Program-made: the position numbers and the translations under genes
Assembly: GCA_027341315.1 (NCBI GenBank)
Contig: DAIENA010000014.1
Span: 1-14,288, forward strand
DNA length: 14,288 nucleotides
Direction of reading: 5' to 3'
DNA from: an archaeon
Lineage (GTDB): Archaea > Nanobdellota > Nanobdellia > Pacearchaeales > GW2011-AR1
Notes under the pieces: generated by a model
Told to the model about the DNA's origin: nothing
Databases searched by the model: none
What the model saw: only the letters and a program-made list of their open reading frames with translations
In this document: positions 6,723-13,395 of the stretch, piece after piece
Layout of the letters: every line of letters starts with the position of its first letter
Numbering within the stretch: the first letter of the stretch is position 1

Positions 6723-6833
6723 ATGAAAATAAATTTTGTTAATCCAAATGAAGCTTACGAATTTATGAACAGTTGGACCCAAATTAAAACTTCTTATGAA
6801 ATTCAGTTTGCCGGAAAAGAGGTAAAATTTTAA
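6723..6833 (+). CDS. possible 36-residue small protein
   Basis: In the 242-bp gap after rpoK an ATG opens 36 codons (MKINFVNPNEAYEFMNSW at the start, ending AGKEVKF). Composition resembles ordinary protein: aromatic and charged residues are mixed and no codon is rare. The T-rich tract just upstream (6700-6722) could be the rpoK terminator. No convincing TATA box sits 26 nt before the ATG. It may be a degraded gene fragment or chance. I recognise no family. Confidence 0.3.
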   Translation: MKINFVNPNEAYEFMNSWTQIKTSYEIQFAGKEVKF

Positions 6834-6877
6834 TTAATAGGTGAGAACTTTTTAATTAAATCTCTAAAAATCCTAAC

Positions 6878-6888
6878 ATTTATTAATA
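6878..6888 (+). promoter_or_regulatory. TATA box for enolase
   Basis: ATTTATTAATA is centred 25-26 nt before the ATG at 6908, consistent with a leaderless enolase transcript. Confidence 0.5.
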
Positions 6889-6907
6889 AAAAATTTCTTG
6901 TTAGTAT

Positions 6908-8062
6908 ATGATAATTAAAGGGGTTAGAGGAAAAATCATCAAAGACTCCCGGAAAGAATCAACAATCGAAGTGTTTATTGAAACCGACGTCGGAAAATTC
7001 TCGGCTTCGGCCCCGAACGGGAAATCGAAAGGGAAACACGAAGCAAAACCTTATGTAAAATCGATACAAAAAGACATAGAATCTCTTGAAAAAATTTCTG
7101 ATTATTTTTCTGATGAGCACATCGAAAAGTTTTCCGACCTGAGAAGAATCGAAGACGTCGTACGGGGGCACATCGGAGCAAACACGCTTTTTGCTTTAGA
7201 GTCCGGCGTCTTGAAAGCTCTTTCAAAAGAACAAAAAAAAGAAATTTGGCAGTTGATTAACCCCGGAGCAAAAAAATTTCCAAGGTTCGTCGGAAATGCC
7301 GTCGGAGGGGGATTACATTCAGAGGTTCCAAAAAAACCAGATTTTCAGGAGTTTCTTTTAATACCTAACACAAACTCTCCATTGGAAAATAGAAAAATAA
7401 ATCTTGAAGCAAAAGAAAAATTAAAACAATATTTAAAAGAAAAAGATTTAAAATTCGCCGAGAAAAAAAACGATGAAAACGCATGGGTAACTTCGCTCAA
7501 TGAAAAAGAAGTTCTCGATGTTTTGACGCGGTTGAATATTCAGATTGGAATTGACGTTGCGTCGTCGACGTTTTACAAGCGAAAAAAATATCATTATAAA
7601 AATCCGCCCCTCGACCGGACTCCCGAAGAACAGATGATGTACTTAAAAAATTTAATAAAAAATTATTCAATTTTTTATATTGAAGACCCGTTTGACGAGG
7701 AGGATTTTGAAAGTTTTGCTAAACTTCTTAAAACGAATTCCGAAAGTTTAATCGTCGGGGACGACTTGACGGTTACAAACTACAAGAGACTTGAAAAAGC
7801 AATTGAAATGAATTCGATAAACGCGATAATCATAAAACCAAATCAGAACGGTTCGTTAATCGAAGTCTCACGGGTTATAGAACTTGCAAAAAAGAAGGGA
7901 ATAAAAACAATTTTTTCACACAGAAGCGGAGAAACAAAAGAAAGTATTTTAGCGGACCTCGCATTCGGATTCGGCGCCGATTTCATAAAATGCGGAATAA
8001 CCGGAGAAGAAAGGAAGGTAAAAATAGACCGACTCGTTGAAATTGAGAAAAAATTTAAATAA
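6908..8062 (+). CDS. eno: divergent, short enolase (2-phosphoglycerate dehydratase)
   Basis: Enolase interconverts 2-phosphoglycerate and phosphoenolpyruvate in glycolysis and gluconeogenesis. At 384 residues this copy is shorter than the usual 410-430, but active-site positions are readable. They are S40 in the mobile loop, H137, E148 in FQEFLLIP, E190 in NDENAW, metal ligands D216, E259 (YIEDPFDEEDF) and D285 (VGDDLTVTN), the base K310, H338-R339-S340 in SHRSGE, and K361. Loops usually near-invariant have changed: PSGASTG reads PNGKSKG and GDEGGF reads NDENAW. Retained catalytic residues and position after rpoK, as in the conserved archaeal cluster, favour a working enolase over a repurposed relative. 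It converges on the next gene with a 2-bp gap. Confidence 0.88.
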   Translation: MIIKGVRGKIIKDSRKESTIEVFIETDVGKFSASAPNGKSKGKHEAKPYVKSIQKDIESLEKISDYFSDEHIEKFSDLRRIEDVVRGHIGANTLFALESGVLKALSKEQKKEIWQLINPGAKKFPRFVGNAVGGGLHSEVPKKPDFQEFLLIPNTNSPLENRKINLEAKEKLKQYLKEKDLKFAEKKNDENAWVTSLNEKEVLDVLTRLNIQIGIDVASSTFYKRKKYHYKNPPLDRTPEEQMMYLKNLIKNYSIFYIEDPFDEEDFESFAKLLKTNSESLIVGDDLTVTNYKRLEKAIEMNSINAIIIKPNQNGSLIEVSRVIELAKKKGIKTIFSHRSGETKESILADLAFGFGADFIKCGITGEERKVKIDRLVEIEKKFK

Positions 8063-8064
8063 TT

Positions 8065-8463
8065 TTACAAGTTCTTGTAAAGAGAAGTTTCCGAAAGATT
8101 TCCCTTCAATTTTTTTAATAACCCTTTATTCTCCAACTCGTTTAAAACTAAATCAATTGCCTTAAATGAATCCAGCAGTTTCATCGAGGACAATTCACGC
8201 GATTCAACATCCATCAAAGAAGAGGCGTCCATCGGTTGATGATTAAGATGAAGTCCTTCCCGGTCATTTAGAATTTCCTGGACTTTGTGTGTTTCGTAAG
8301 AAAGAAGATTATAGCAATGACCACAGCGATTTGAATTATAATCTGGTTTTATATGATTATCTCCAAATTTACACTCTTTTTTTCTTTGATTATAAACAAT
8401 CAGGGCAATTTTTAAGTTTTCCAATTTTTCTTCGACGCCCAAAACGCTAACTTTATCGACCAT
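8065..8463 (-). CDS. unknown protein with a possible Cys/His zinc site
   Basis: This 132-residue protein matches no family I recognise. Its middle region has C31, H37 and C47-G-H-C50, with H59 close by, a spacing that could bind one zinc ion. The C-terminal half is helical and ends in a pattern (AIDLVLNELENKGLLKKLKGN) that resembles a winged-helix or dimerisation helix, though that is a weak impression. A TTTTTAAAG on the minus strand (8484-8492) is centred 25 nt before the ATG, so the mRNA should be leaderless. The gene shares its 60-bp promoter region with the divergent acyltransferase and converges on enolase. Confidence 0.65.
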   Translation of the reverse strand: MVDKVSVLGVEEKLENLKIALIVYNQRKKECKFGDNHIKPDYNSNRCGHCYNLLSYETHKVQEILNDREGLHLNHQPMDASSLMDVESRELSSMKLLDSFKAIDLVLNELENKGLLKKLKGNLSETSLYKNL

Positions 8464-8483
8464 TTAAAGAATATCCTTCTCGA

Positions 8484-8502
8484 CTTTAAAAATTTTTATA
8501 TA
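8484..8502. promoter_or_regulatory. adjacent divergent TATA boxes
   Basis: Minus-strand TTTTTAAAG (8484-8492) is centred 25 nt before the ATG at 8463. Plus-strand TTTTATATA (8494-8502) is centred 26 nt before the GTG at 8524. The boxes abut, so occupancy of one probably excludes the other. Confidence 0.55.
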
Positions 8503-8523
8503 GTTTAAAATCTTAAAAAAATT

Positions 8524-9333
8524 GTGCAAATTAATCAGGATAAAATAAACCGAATTGGTGCAAGCCTAAATAAAAAATATTTATGGTGGTTCTTGAAAGA
8601 CTTAGAAACTCTTAACGAGAATCGACTCAACTGTTTAGAAGGAAAAAAACTTTTGTACATTCCAAACCATTTAAGTCTCATTGACCCACTTGTAATTTCC
8701 CTGGTATTAAATCAGAATGAAATTTTGCATCCGTCGATTGTCTCGGGGGAAAACATAAATCGTTGGCCAATAAAAAAAATTATCCCGGAAGACGCAGGAA
8801 TTATTTTTGTGGATCGCGAAAAGTCGGAGAATGGTTCAATCTCTGAAAAAAAAGAAGAACTTGAAAGAATAAAAAAGAATATAGAATATGTTGTATTCAA
8901 AAATTATAGCTTAATGGCCTTTATCGAGGGAAAAAGATGCTATGGACTCAAAGTTATGGAATCTCCAAAGGGAAGGTACCCTAAAGTTTACCTCGAAGAA
9001 ATTTTGAATCAAAATAAAAATCCGGATAATTATTGGGGGATTAATATTGCGCTGGATTATAAACCCCACCCAATTGAAAATTTATTTTCTTCGTATTCTA
9101 AATTTTTCAAAGGAAAAATTTTCTCGTTATATTTTGGATTTGATTTACTTTCTTTGTCCACTCAACCATTAAGAAAAAAACCGACAGCGTATATAAATTT
9201 TGGTGAACCATTCCCGCTTAAAGAGTTTATAAAAACGCAAGATTACAAAAAATTAATTGAGTTTTCAAGTGAAGAAGTTAGAACGTTATACAAAGAAATA
9301 AATAATCATGAATATAAAATTATAAAAAGATAA
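8524..9333 (+). CDS. PlsC-like 1-acyl-glycerol-phosphate acyltransferase family protein
   Basis: The 269-residue protein carries the ordered blocks of the glycerophospholipid acyltransferase superfamily. The catalytic NHx4D is N48-H49...D54 in IPNHLSLID. FVDR lies at 95-98. The FPEGTR-type substrate block appears as FIEGKR (133-138). Bacterial and eukaryotic relatives transfer acyl chains to lysophosphatidate. The archaeal substrate is unknown because archaeal membranes are mainly ether-linked. There is no obvious signal peptide; a hydrophobic patch around 52-64 could touch the membrane. The start is GTG, chosen because a TATA box is centred 26 nt upstream. A small unknown gene follows 16 bp later and may be co-transcribed. 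Confidence 0.82.
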   Translation: MQINQDKINRIGASLNKKYLWWFLKDLETLNENRLNCLEGKKLLYIPNHLSLIDPLVISLVLNQNEILHPSIVSGENINRWPIKKIIPEDAGIIFVDREKSENGSISEKKEELERIKKNIEYVVFKNYSLMAFIEGKRCYGLKVMESPKGRYPKVYLEEILNQNKNPDNYWGINIALDYKPHPIENLFSSYSKFFKGKIFSLYFGFDLLSLSTQPLRKKPTAYINFGEPFPLKEFIKTQDYKKLIEFSSEEVRTLYKEINNHEYKIIKR

Positions 9334-9349
9334 ATTTAAATTATTTTTT

Positions 9350-9643
9350 ATGGAAACAGGAAATATTTTGAAATATGAGAAGGATAACTTTGCAATCAGT
9401 GGAAGTCCTGAGTCCGGCTATATTCTTAAAATGAAAAATTTTACAAATAAAATTAAATTGTTTAAGGGGTCTCTTGAAGAAATTGTTAAATTCAAAAATA
9501 AAAAGTCCAGCATTAAAACACTAAAAAATTTTATACCGGGACCCGTTTTTTACGAGGCGCTTGTAAACAAAACTGAAGTGAACCTTGAAGAAATGTACAA
9601 ATTTTTGCGTGAATATTTCAACCACACCCGGGCAACCGCATGA
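9350..9643 (+). CDS. small unknown protein downstream of the acyltransferase
   Basis: This 97-residue protein has no motif I recognise. The N-terminal half appears strand-rich (NFAISGSPESGYILKMKNF), followed by a basic stretch (KFKNKKSSIKTLKN). The C-terminal half looks helical (VNLEEMYKFLREYF). It begins 16 bp after the acyltransferase stop and has no obvious promoter of its own. It is therefore probably the second gene of that transcript. Its TGA stop touches the TATA box of the ribosomal protein operon at 9643. Confidence 0.62.
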   Translation: METGNILKYEKDNFAISGSPESGYILKMKNFTNKIKLFKGSLEEIVKFKNKKSSIKTLKNFIPGPVFYEALVNKTEVNLEEMYKFLREYFNHTRATA

Positions 9644-9651
9644 TTTATAAA
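9643..9651 (+). promoter_or_regulatory. TATA box for the eS19-eL39-eL31 operon
   Basis: ATTTATAAA begins at the stop codon of the preceding gene. A start near 9673 would leave a leader of about 47 nt containing GAAAGGAAAG, so this operon appears to be leadered. Confidence 0.55.
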
Positions 9652-9719
9652 CCTCAATCTCCCAATTATTTTGTTGTGCCTTGAGCCAATCTATTTCCGA
9701 AAGGAAAGCAAATTAAAAA

Positions 9720-10145
9720 ATGACAAGCATCTACGAAATGAACCCTCAGGAATATAATTTGAAATTAGCTGAGGCTTTGAAAAAAATTCCTGAGTTTAAT
9801 CAACCCGAATGGTCCAAACTTGTAAAGTCCGGCGCCTCGAAAGAAAGGCCGATTGACGACGCTGATTTCTGGCACAAAAGAGCCGCGAGTATTTTAAGGC
9901 AGATTTACAAACAAAAAATCGTCGGCGTCGAAAGACTTAGAACAAAATATGGTTCGAAGAAAAATCGTGGTATGAGACCGGAAGGATTCAAAAAAGCCGG
10001 CGGAAAAATTATCCGGACGATTTTACAACAGTCGGACAAAGCCGGATTTACTGAAATTGCAAAAGACATAAAAGACGTTCGAAAGAAAAAACCGGGAAGA
10101 CAATTAACTAAAAAAGGAAAAGAATTTTTGGAGGGTGTGAAATAA
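9720..10145 (+). CDS. rps19e: 30S ribosomal protein eS19
   Basis: eS19 is a small-subunit head protein found in archaea and eukaryotes and required for 30S/40S maturation. The 141 residues cover the full family length. Marks include the N-terminal YEMNPQEYNLKLAEALKK, WSKLVKSGASKERPIDDADF, the conserved WHKRAASILRQIY segment (about 51-63), the glycine-rich KYGSKKNRGMRPEGFKKAGG, and the C-terminal GRQLTKKGKEFLEGV. A second in-frame ATG at codon 7 is possible, but YEMNP is typical of the family and favours the longer start. It heads a tight cluster with eL39, 1 bp downstream, and eL31. Confidence 0.96.
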   Translation: MTSIYEMNPQEYNLKLAEALKKIPEFNQPEWSKLVKSGASKERPIDDADFWHKRAASILRQIYKQKIVGVERLRTKYGSKKNRGMRPEGFKKAGGKIIRTILQQSDKAGFTEIAKDIKDVRKKKPGRQLTKKGKEFLEGVK

Positions 10146-10146
10146 T

Positions 10147-10350
10147 ATGGGAATTAAATACAAAGGAAAAAAAGAGAAACTTACAAAACTCGGACGTCGA
10201 ACTAAGTGGGCGCCGATTTGGGCAGTTTTGAAAAAATTCGGACCGAACAAACGAATTCACCCGTCGGTTATGACCCGCCACAAAAGATCATGGAAACGAA
10301 CCAAACTTCATGTTAAACCCGGAATAAGAAGAAAGTCTCACTTCGGATAA
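10147..10350 (+). CDS. rpl39e: 50S ribosomal protein eL39, slightly extended
   Basis: eL39 lines part of the ribosomal exit tunnel. Most archaeal versions have about 50 residues; this one has 67. The core is clear: LGRRTKWAPIWAVLKKFG is followed by basic residues and then KRSWKRTKLHV. An additional tail, KPGIRRKSHFG, follows the position where family members usually end. The ATG lies 1 bp after the eS19 stop, and GGAGGGTG about 10 nt upstream is a strong match to an archaeal Shine-Dalgarno. The high arginine/lysine content is expected for the family. Confidence 0.94.
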   Translation: MGIKYKGKKEKLTKLGRRTKWAPIWAVLKKFGPNKRIHPSVMTRHKRSWKRTKLHVKPGIRRKSHFG

Positions 10351-10371
10351 ATAAAAATATACAAATTAAAA

Positions 10372-10974
10372 ATGGCAAAGAAAAAGGAAGTTACTAAAAC
10401 AGAAAAAACTGAAAGGGAATACACAATTCCATTAAGGGAAAAAGTAAGGCCTGTCCCCCGGTACAAAAAGACTCCGAAAGCTGTAAAGTCAATAAAAGAA
10501 TTTCTGGCAAGGCACATGAAAATAAGAGACAGAGACTTGAAAAAAATAAAAATTGATTCTTACCTTAACGAACAAATCTGGATGAGAGGAATAAAAAATC
10601 CGGTTCATAAAATCAGAGTTAAAGTAATTAAAGAAGATGATGTCGTTAGAGTTTATTCTGCTGAACTTCCGGCAAATATAAATTTCAAGAAGATAAAAGA
10701 AGAAAAAATAGAAAGAGAAGGAAAGGAAGCAGTTGAAAAGAAAAAAACATTTGCTGAAAAAGCAAAAGAAAGTCTTCAAGGCAAAAAAGAAGAAGCTGCA
10801 AAAACTGAAGAAGAAAAAAATGATGAAAAGGAAAAAGAAGAGACTTCAAAAATTTCCCAGGAAAATCTTGAAAAAGAACAGGCAAAGGAAATGAAACACA
10901 CAACAAAAATAAAAAATCAAAATCAAAAAAAGGCCGAGAGAAAAGGTTATGACATTACGTCGAGAGGACGTTAA
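10372..10974 (+). CDS. rpl31e: 50S ribosomal protein eL31 with a long charged C-terminal tail
   Basis: eL31 sits near the peptide exit site. The core at residues about 14-104 is complete: EREYTIPLREKVRPVPRYKK, the helix AVKSIKEFLARHMKI, NEQIWMRGIKNPVHKIRVKV and the final VVRVYSAELP. Archaeal eL31 is usually 80-100 residues; here residues 105-200 form a tail dominated by lysine and glutamate, with little hydrophobic content. The tail ends in a less biased KGYDITSRGR. It is probably disordered or a long single helix. The gene follows eL39 by 21 bp with the start context AAATTAAAAATG. In many archaea aIF6 and eL20 follow this cluster; here they are absent. Confidence 0.93.
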   Translation: MAKKKEVTKTEKTEREYTIPLREKVRPVPRYKKTPKAVKSIKEFLARHMKIRDRDLKKIKIDSYLNEQIWMRGIKNPVHKIRVKVIKEDDVVRVYSAELPANINFKKIKEEKIEREGKEAVEKKKTFAEKAKESLQGKKEEAAKTEEEKNDEKEKEETSKISQENLEKEQAKEMKHTTKIKNQNQKKAERKGYDITSRGR

Positions 10975-10998
10975 TTATTAAAAGGTTAGATTGAAAAT

Positions 10999-11631
10999 TT
11001 ATTTCAAAACTTTTCCTGTTTCCAGATACCAAAGATATAAATCTAATTCTCCGAGGTGAAGGCCGGATTTTTTCGAAATTTCGCGAAGGACGTTTTCGAT
11101 TTCGACGTAGCGTTTCGGCGTCAGAGTTTTGTTTTTCGGCTTTTCAATCAAATTATGCTTTACAAGTAAATCAATAATATGAAAATCAATTATTGCTAAA
11201 TTTTTATAACCGATGTTTCTTAAAAAGTGCGACGCCTCTTTCATTCCGACGCCTTTAATATTTTTTACGACCCACTCCCTTAAAACTAAATCGTCGTCGA
11301 TTTCGGTCAATAATTTTATCAATTCATCTTTTTTATTTCTTGCTTCAACGACATACTTCGCGCGGGCGTTCGGGAATCGATGCCCCAGAACGGAAAGTTT
11401 TTTTGCGAGTTCTTCTTCACCAAGCGTCAAAAACCCGTCGCCGACGTTTGACTGAATTTTAATTCCTCCGGATGCTGAAAAATTTGCAGTCATAAAACAA
11501 AAACAAAGCTCCTTAAAAATTTCATTTGCGCCGGATAGTTTTATTTTCTCGAACTCTTTGTTTCTTGAATCAATCACATTTTTTATTTCAAGATTTTTCA
11601 ATTTTTCAATTTCATTTAATAAAATTTTCAT
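10999..11631 (-). CDS. ogg: archaeal 8-oxoguanine DNA glycosylase/lyase (Ogg2 family)
   Basis: Ogg2 excises 8-oxoguanine from DNA and nicks the abasic site. The 210-residue protein matches the archaeal family in length and sequence: ELCFCFMTANFSASGG (41-56) near the base-binding pocket, the helix-hairpin-helix NIKGVGMKEASHFLRNIGY (124-142), and IIDFHIIDLL. K131 in the hairpin and D149 are the expected Schiff-base lysine and catalytic aspartate, so it should be active. A TATA box at 11653-11664 predicts a leaderless transcript independent of the SDR gene 35 bp upstream. It converges on the ribosomal cluster, with a 24-bp gap. Confidence 0.93.
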   Translation of the reverse strand: MKILLNEIEKLKNLEIKNVIDSRNKEFEKIKLSGANEIFKELCFCFMTANFSASGGIKIQSNVGDGFLTLGEEELAKKLSVLGHRFPNARAKYVVEARNKKDELIKLLTEIDDDLVLREWVVKNIKGVGMKEASHFLRNIGYKNLAIIDFHIIDLLVKHNLIEKPKNKTLTPKRYVEIENVLREISKKSGLHLGELDLYLWYLETGKVLK

Positions 11632-11652
11632 TTTATATTATACTAGAACCAA

Positions 11653-11664
11653 GATTTAAATATC
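11653..11664 (-). promoter_or_regulatory. TATA box for the Ogg2 gene
   Basis: Minus-strand GATATTTAAATC is centred about 26-27 nt before the ATG at 11631, within the short gap after the SDR gene. Confidence 0.55.
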
Positions 11665-11666
11665 TT

Positions 11667-12401
11667 TTACAAATGGCACGTCCAACCGCCGTCGATAGTT
11701 ATTATTGAACCGGTCATGTAAGCGCTTTCGCCCGATGCTAAGTAAACTGCAAGCGCCCCGATTTCATCCGGCTTTCCTGTTCTTTTTAGGGGAATGGAAT
11801 TGTTTATCATATCAAGAGTTTCTTTTGATTTGAGCATCTCTTTAGTCATGGGTGTTTCAAAAATTCCGGGGCAAATTGCATTTGCAGTTATCCCTTTTTT
11901 TGCAAATTCTGATGCAAAAGTTTTTGTCAGCATAATAACCGCCCCCTTACTTGCATTGTACGCCGACGACGACGCGAATGCGTGAGTTCCGGCAACCAAC
12001 GCGACGTTGATTATTCTTCCTCCGTTTTTCATATAAGAAACCGCATATTTTGTAACTAAAAAATATCCCCTTAAATTTACATTAATTATTTTATCCCAAT
12101 CAGAAGAATTTGTCGACTCAACCGGCGTCGGAAAAAAAATTCCGGAATTGTTCACAAGAATATCTATTTTTCCAAAATCGTTTATTACTTTTTCTAAAAC
12201 AACTTTTATACTTTCTTCATTTAAAACATCGAGTTTGTAATAATTTGATTTTGTTTTTAATTTTTTTAGAACACCGCTCCCGTCTTTCAAATCAAGAATT
12301 GCAATTTTTGCACCTGCCTCTGAAAGGGCTTTTGCCATTCCCTCCCCTAAGCCTCCGCTTGCCCCCGTTACGACGGCAACTTTGTTTTTTAAGTCAAACA
12401 T
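11667..12401 (-). CDS. classical SDR oxidoreductase, catalytic serine replaced
   Basis: This 244-residue protein is a classical short-chain dehydrogenase/reductase by fold and length. It has the cofactor motif TGASGGLG (12-19), D37 after strand 2 (which usually favours NAD(H) over NADP(H)), NNSG (84-87) and N109. Y148-x3-K152 is in SAYNASKG, and PGIFETPM and IDGGW lie near the C-terminus. The serine that normally lies 13 residues before the tyrosine is L135 (codon TTG, 11997-11999) in INVALVAG, where relatives have NxSS. Serines 144-146 are too close to replace it simply. Activity is therefore uncertain; substrate cannot be predicted. It diverges from the ROK kinase, with 57 bp between them. 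Confidence 0.9.
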   Translation of the reverse strand: MFDLKNKVAVVTGASGGLGEGMAKALSEAGAKIAILDLKDGSGVLKKLKTKSNYYKLDVLNEESIKVVLEKVINDFGKIDILVNNSGIFFPTPVESTNSSDWDKIINVNLRGYFLVTKYAVSYMKNGGRIINVALVAGTHAFASSSAYNASKGAVIMLTKTFASEFAKKGITANAICPGIFETPMTKEMLKSKETLDMINNSIPLKRTGKPDEIGALAVYLASGESAYMTGSIITIDGGWTCHL

Positions 12402-12430
12402 TTTCTATTTTATTATAAAATAAGGAATCT

Positions 12431-12438
12431 ATTTAAAT
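12431..12438. promoter_or_regulatory. palindromic TATA between SDR and ROK kinase genes
   Basis: ATTTAAAT is centred 24-25 nt before the ROK ATG at 12459 and about 33 nt before the SDR ATG at 12401. It could serve both directions. A separate AT-rich stretch at 12413-12425 may also contribute to the SDR promoter. Confidence 0.45.
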
Positions 12439-12458
12439 CTAATCTTCTTATTTAAATT

Positions 12459-13268
12459 ATGGCTAAAGTCGTCGGTATCGACCTTGGAGGAACTTACATA
12501 AGGGCTGGAGTCGTCGAGGGAAAAAATGTCTTGGATTATATAAAAGAAGAAACGCCTAAAACAAAAACAGAAATTCTTAAAAAAATAATAAAAATAATCT
12601 CTTTAGTTCTAAAAAAAGATATAAGAGGAATTGGAGTTGCTTATCCCGGAATTTTAAAAAACGGATTTGTTGAAAAGACGCCGAATCTGCCGATTCAAAA
12701 TTTTAACCTGAAAAAATTTCTTGAAGAAAATTTTCAAAGAAAGATTGTTGTTGAAAATGATGCAAAATGCGTCGCATTGTCAGAAATAAAATACGGAACG
12801 AAAAAGAAAAATTTTATTGTAATTACGCTTGGAACCGGTGTCGGCGGGGGAATTGTGATAAATAAAAAACTTTACAAAGGCGACGGAAACGCGGGAGAAA
12901 TCGGGCACATAATAATTGATGATGGCAAAGACTTGGAATTTTTCTGGAAAAAAAATATCGCGGAAATGAAAAAAAACTTTGGAAAAGAATTTTTGATTAG
13001 AGATTTAATTAAATCTAAGGACAAAAAAGCAAAAAAAATTTTAGGAGAAATTTACAGAACACTTGGAATGGGAATAGGTTCTCTTGTCAGCGCGTTTGAT
13101 CCTGAAGAGATTATTCTGATGGGTGGCGTTAGGGAAGGCGGAAGAAAATTTATAGACGGAGTTTCTAGAGAAATAAAAAAGTACACAATTATAAAAAAAA
13201 TTCCAAAAATGAGATGGAGTAAAATTAAACATCCCGGAGTTTTAGGCGCCGGGCTACTTCTCGAATAA
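12459..13268 (+). CDS. ROK-family sugar kinase, short form without the zinc motif
   Basis: ROK proteins phosphorylate glucose or related sugars with ATP, or act as sugar-responsive repressors. This 269-residue form lacks a DNA-binding domain. It begins with the phosphate-binding DLGGT (8-12) and has the catalytic aspartate D101 in VEND, the GTGVGGG loop (125-131) and GNAGEIGH (143-150), whose H150 is a zinc ligand in relatives. The following CxCGxxGCxE signature is absent: no cysteine follows H150, and the sequence reads IIIDDGKDLEFFWKK. That explains much of the shorter length compared with the usual 300-320. A kinase role is likely, but the substrate cannot be predicted. Confidence 0.88.
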   Translation: MAKVVGIDLGGTYIRAGVVEGKNVLDYIKEETPKTKTEILKKIIKIISLVLKKDIRGIGVAYPGILKNGFVEKTPNLPIQNFNLKKFLEENFQRKIVVENDAKCVALSEIKYGTKKKNFIVITLGTGVGGGIVINKKLYKGDGNAGEIGHIIIDDGKDLEFFWKKNIAEMKKNFGKEFLIRDLIKSKDKKAKKILGEIYRTLGMGIGSLVSAFDPEEIILMGGVREGGRKFIDGVSREIKKYTIIKKIPKMRWSKIKHPGVLGAGLLLE

Positions 13269-13310
13269 TTTTGCGTTCAATAAACTAAAAATCATTATTT
13301 CGTTAACACA

Positions 13311-13323
13311 AGGTTTAAAAATA
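13311..13323 (+). promoter_or_regulatory. TATA box upstream of the repeat-tRNA-Asp unit
   Basis: GGTTTAAAAATA is the best archaeal box in this gap. The expected start near 13344 is only about 4 nt before repeat A, whose first bases copy the tRNA-Asp 5' end, and about 105 nt before the tRNA itself. No TATA-like sequence occurs 26 nt before 13449. Confidence 0.6.
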
Positions 13324-13347
13324 AAAATTGGTATTCAAAGTTGTTAA

Positions 13348-13395
13348 GCTCACATGGTCCAAGCCCAATTTCATTGGCAAAATCCCACGTGCATA
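13348..13395 (+). repeat. tandem 48-bp unit A, beginning with a copy of the tRNA-Asp 5' end
   Basis: The first 12 bases equal the tRNA-Asp 5' end (GCTCACATGGTC), and the match extends to CAA/TAA with one change. The unit can fold: outer stem 13351-13357 with 13385-13391 (7 positions, one A-C mismatch) and inner stem CCAAT/ATTGG at 13365-13369 and 13373-13377 with loop TTC. It is directly followed by unit B. Confidence 0.85.
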
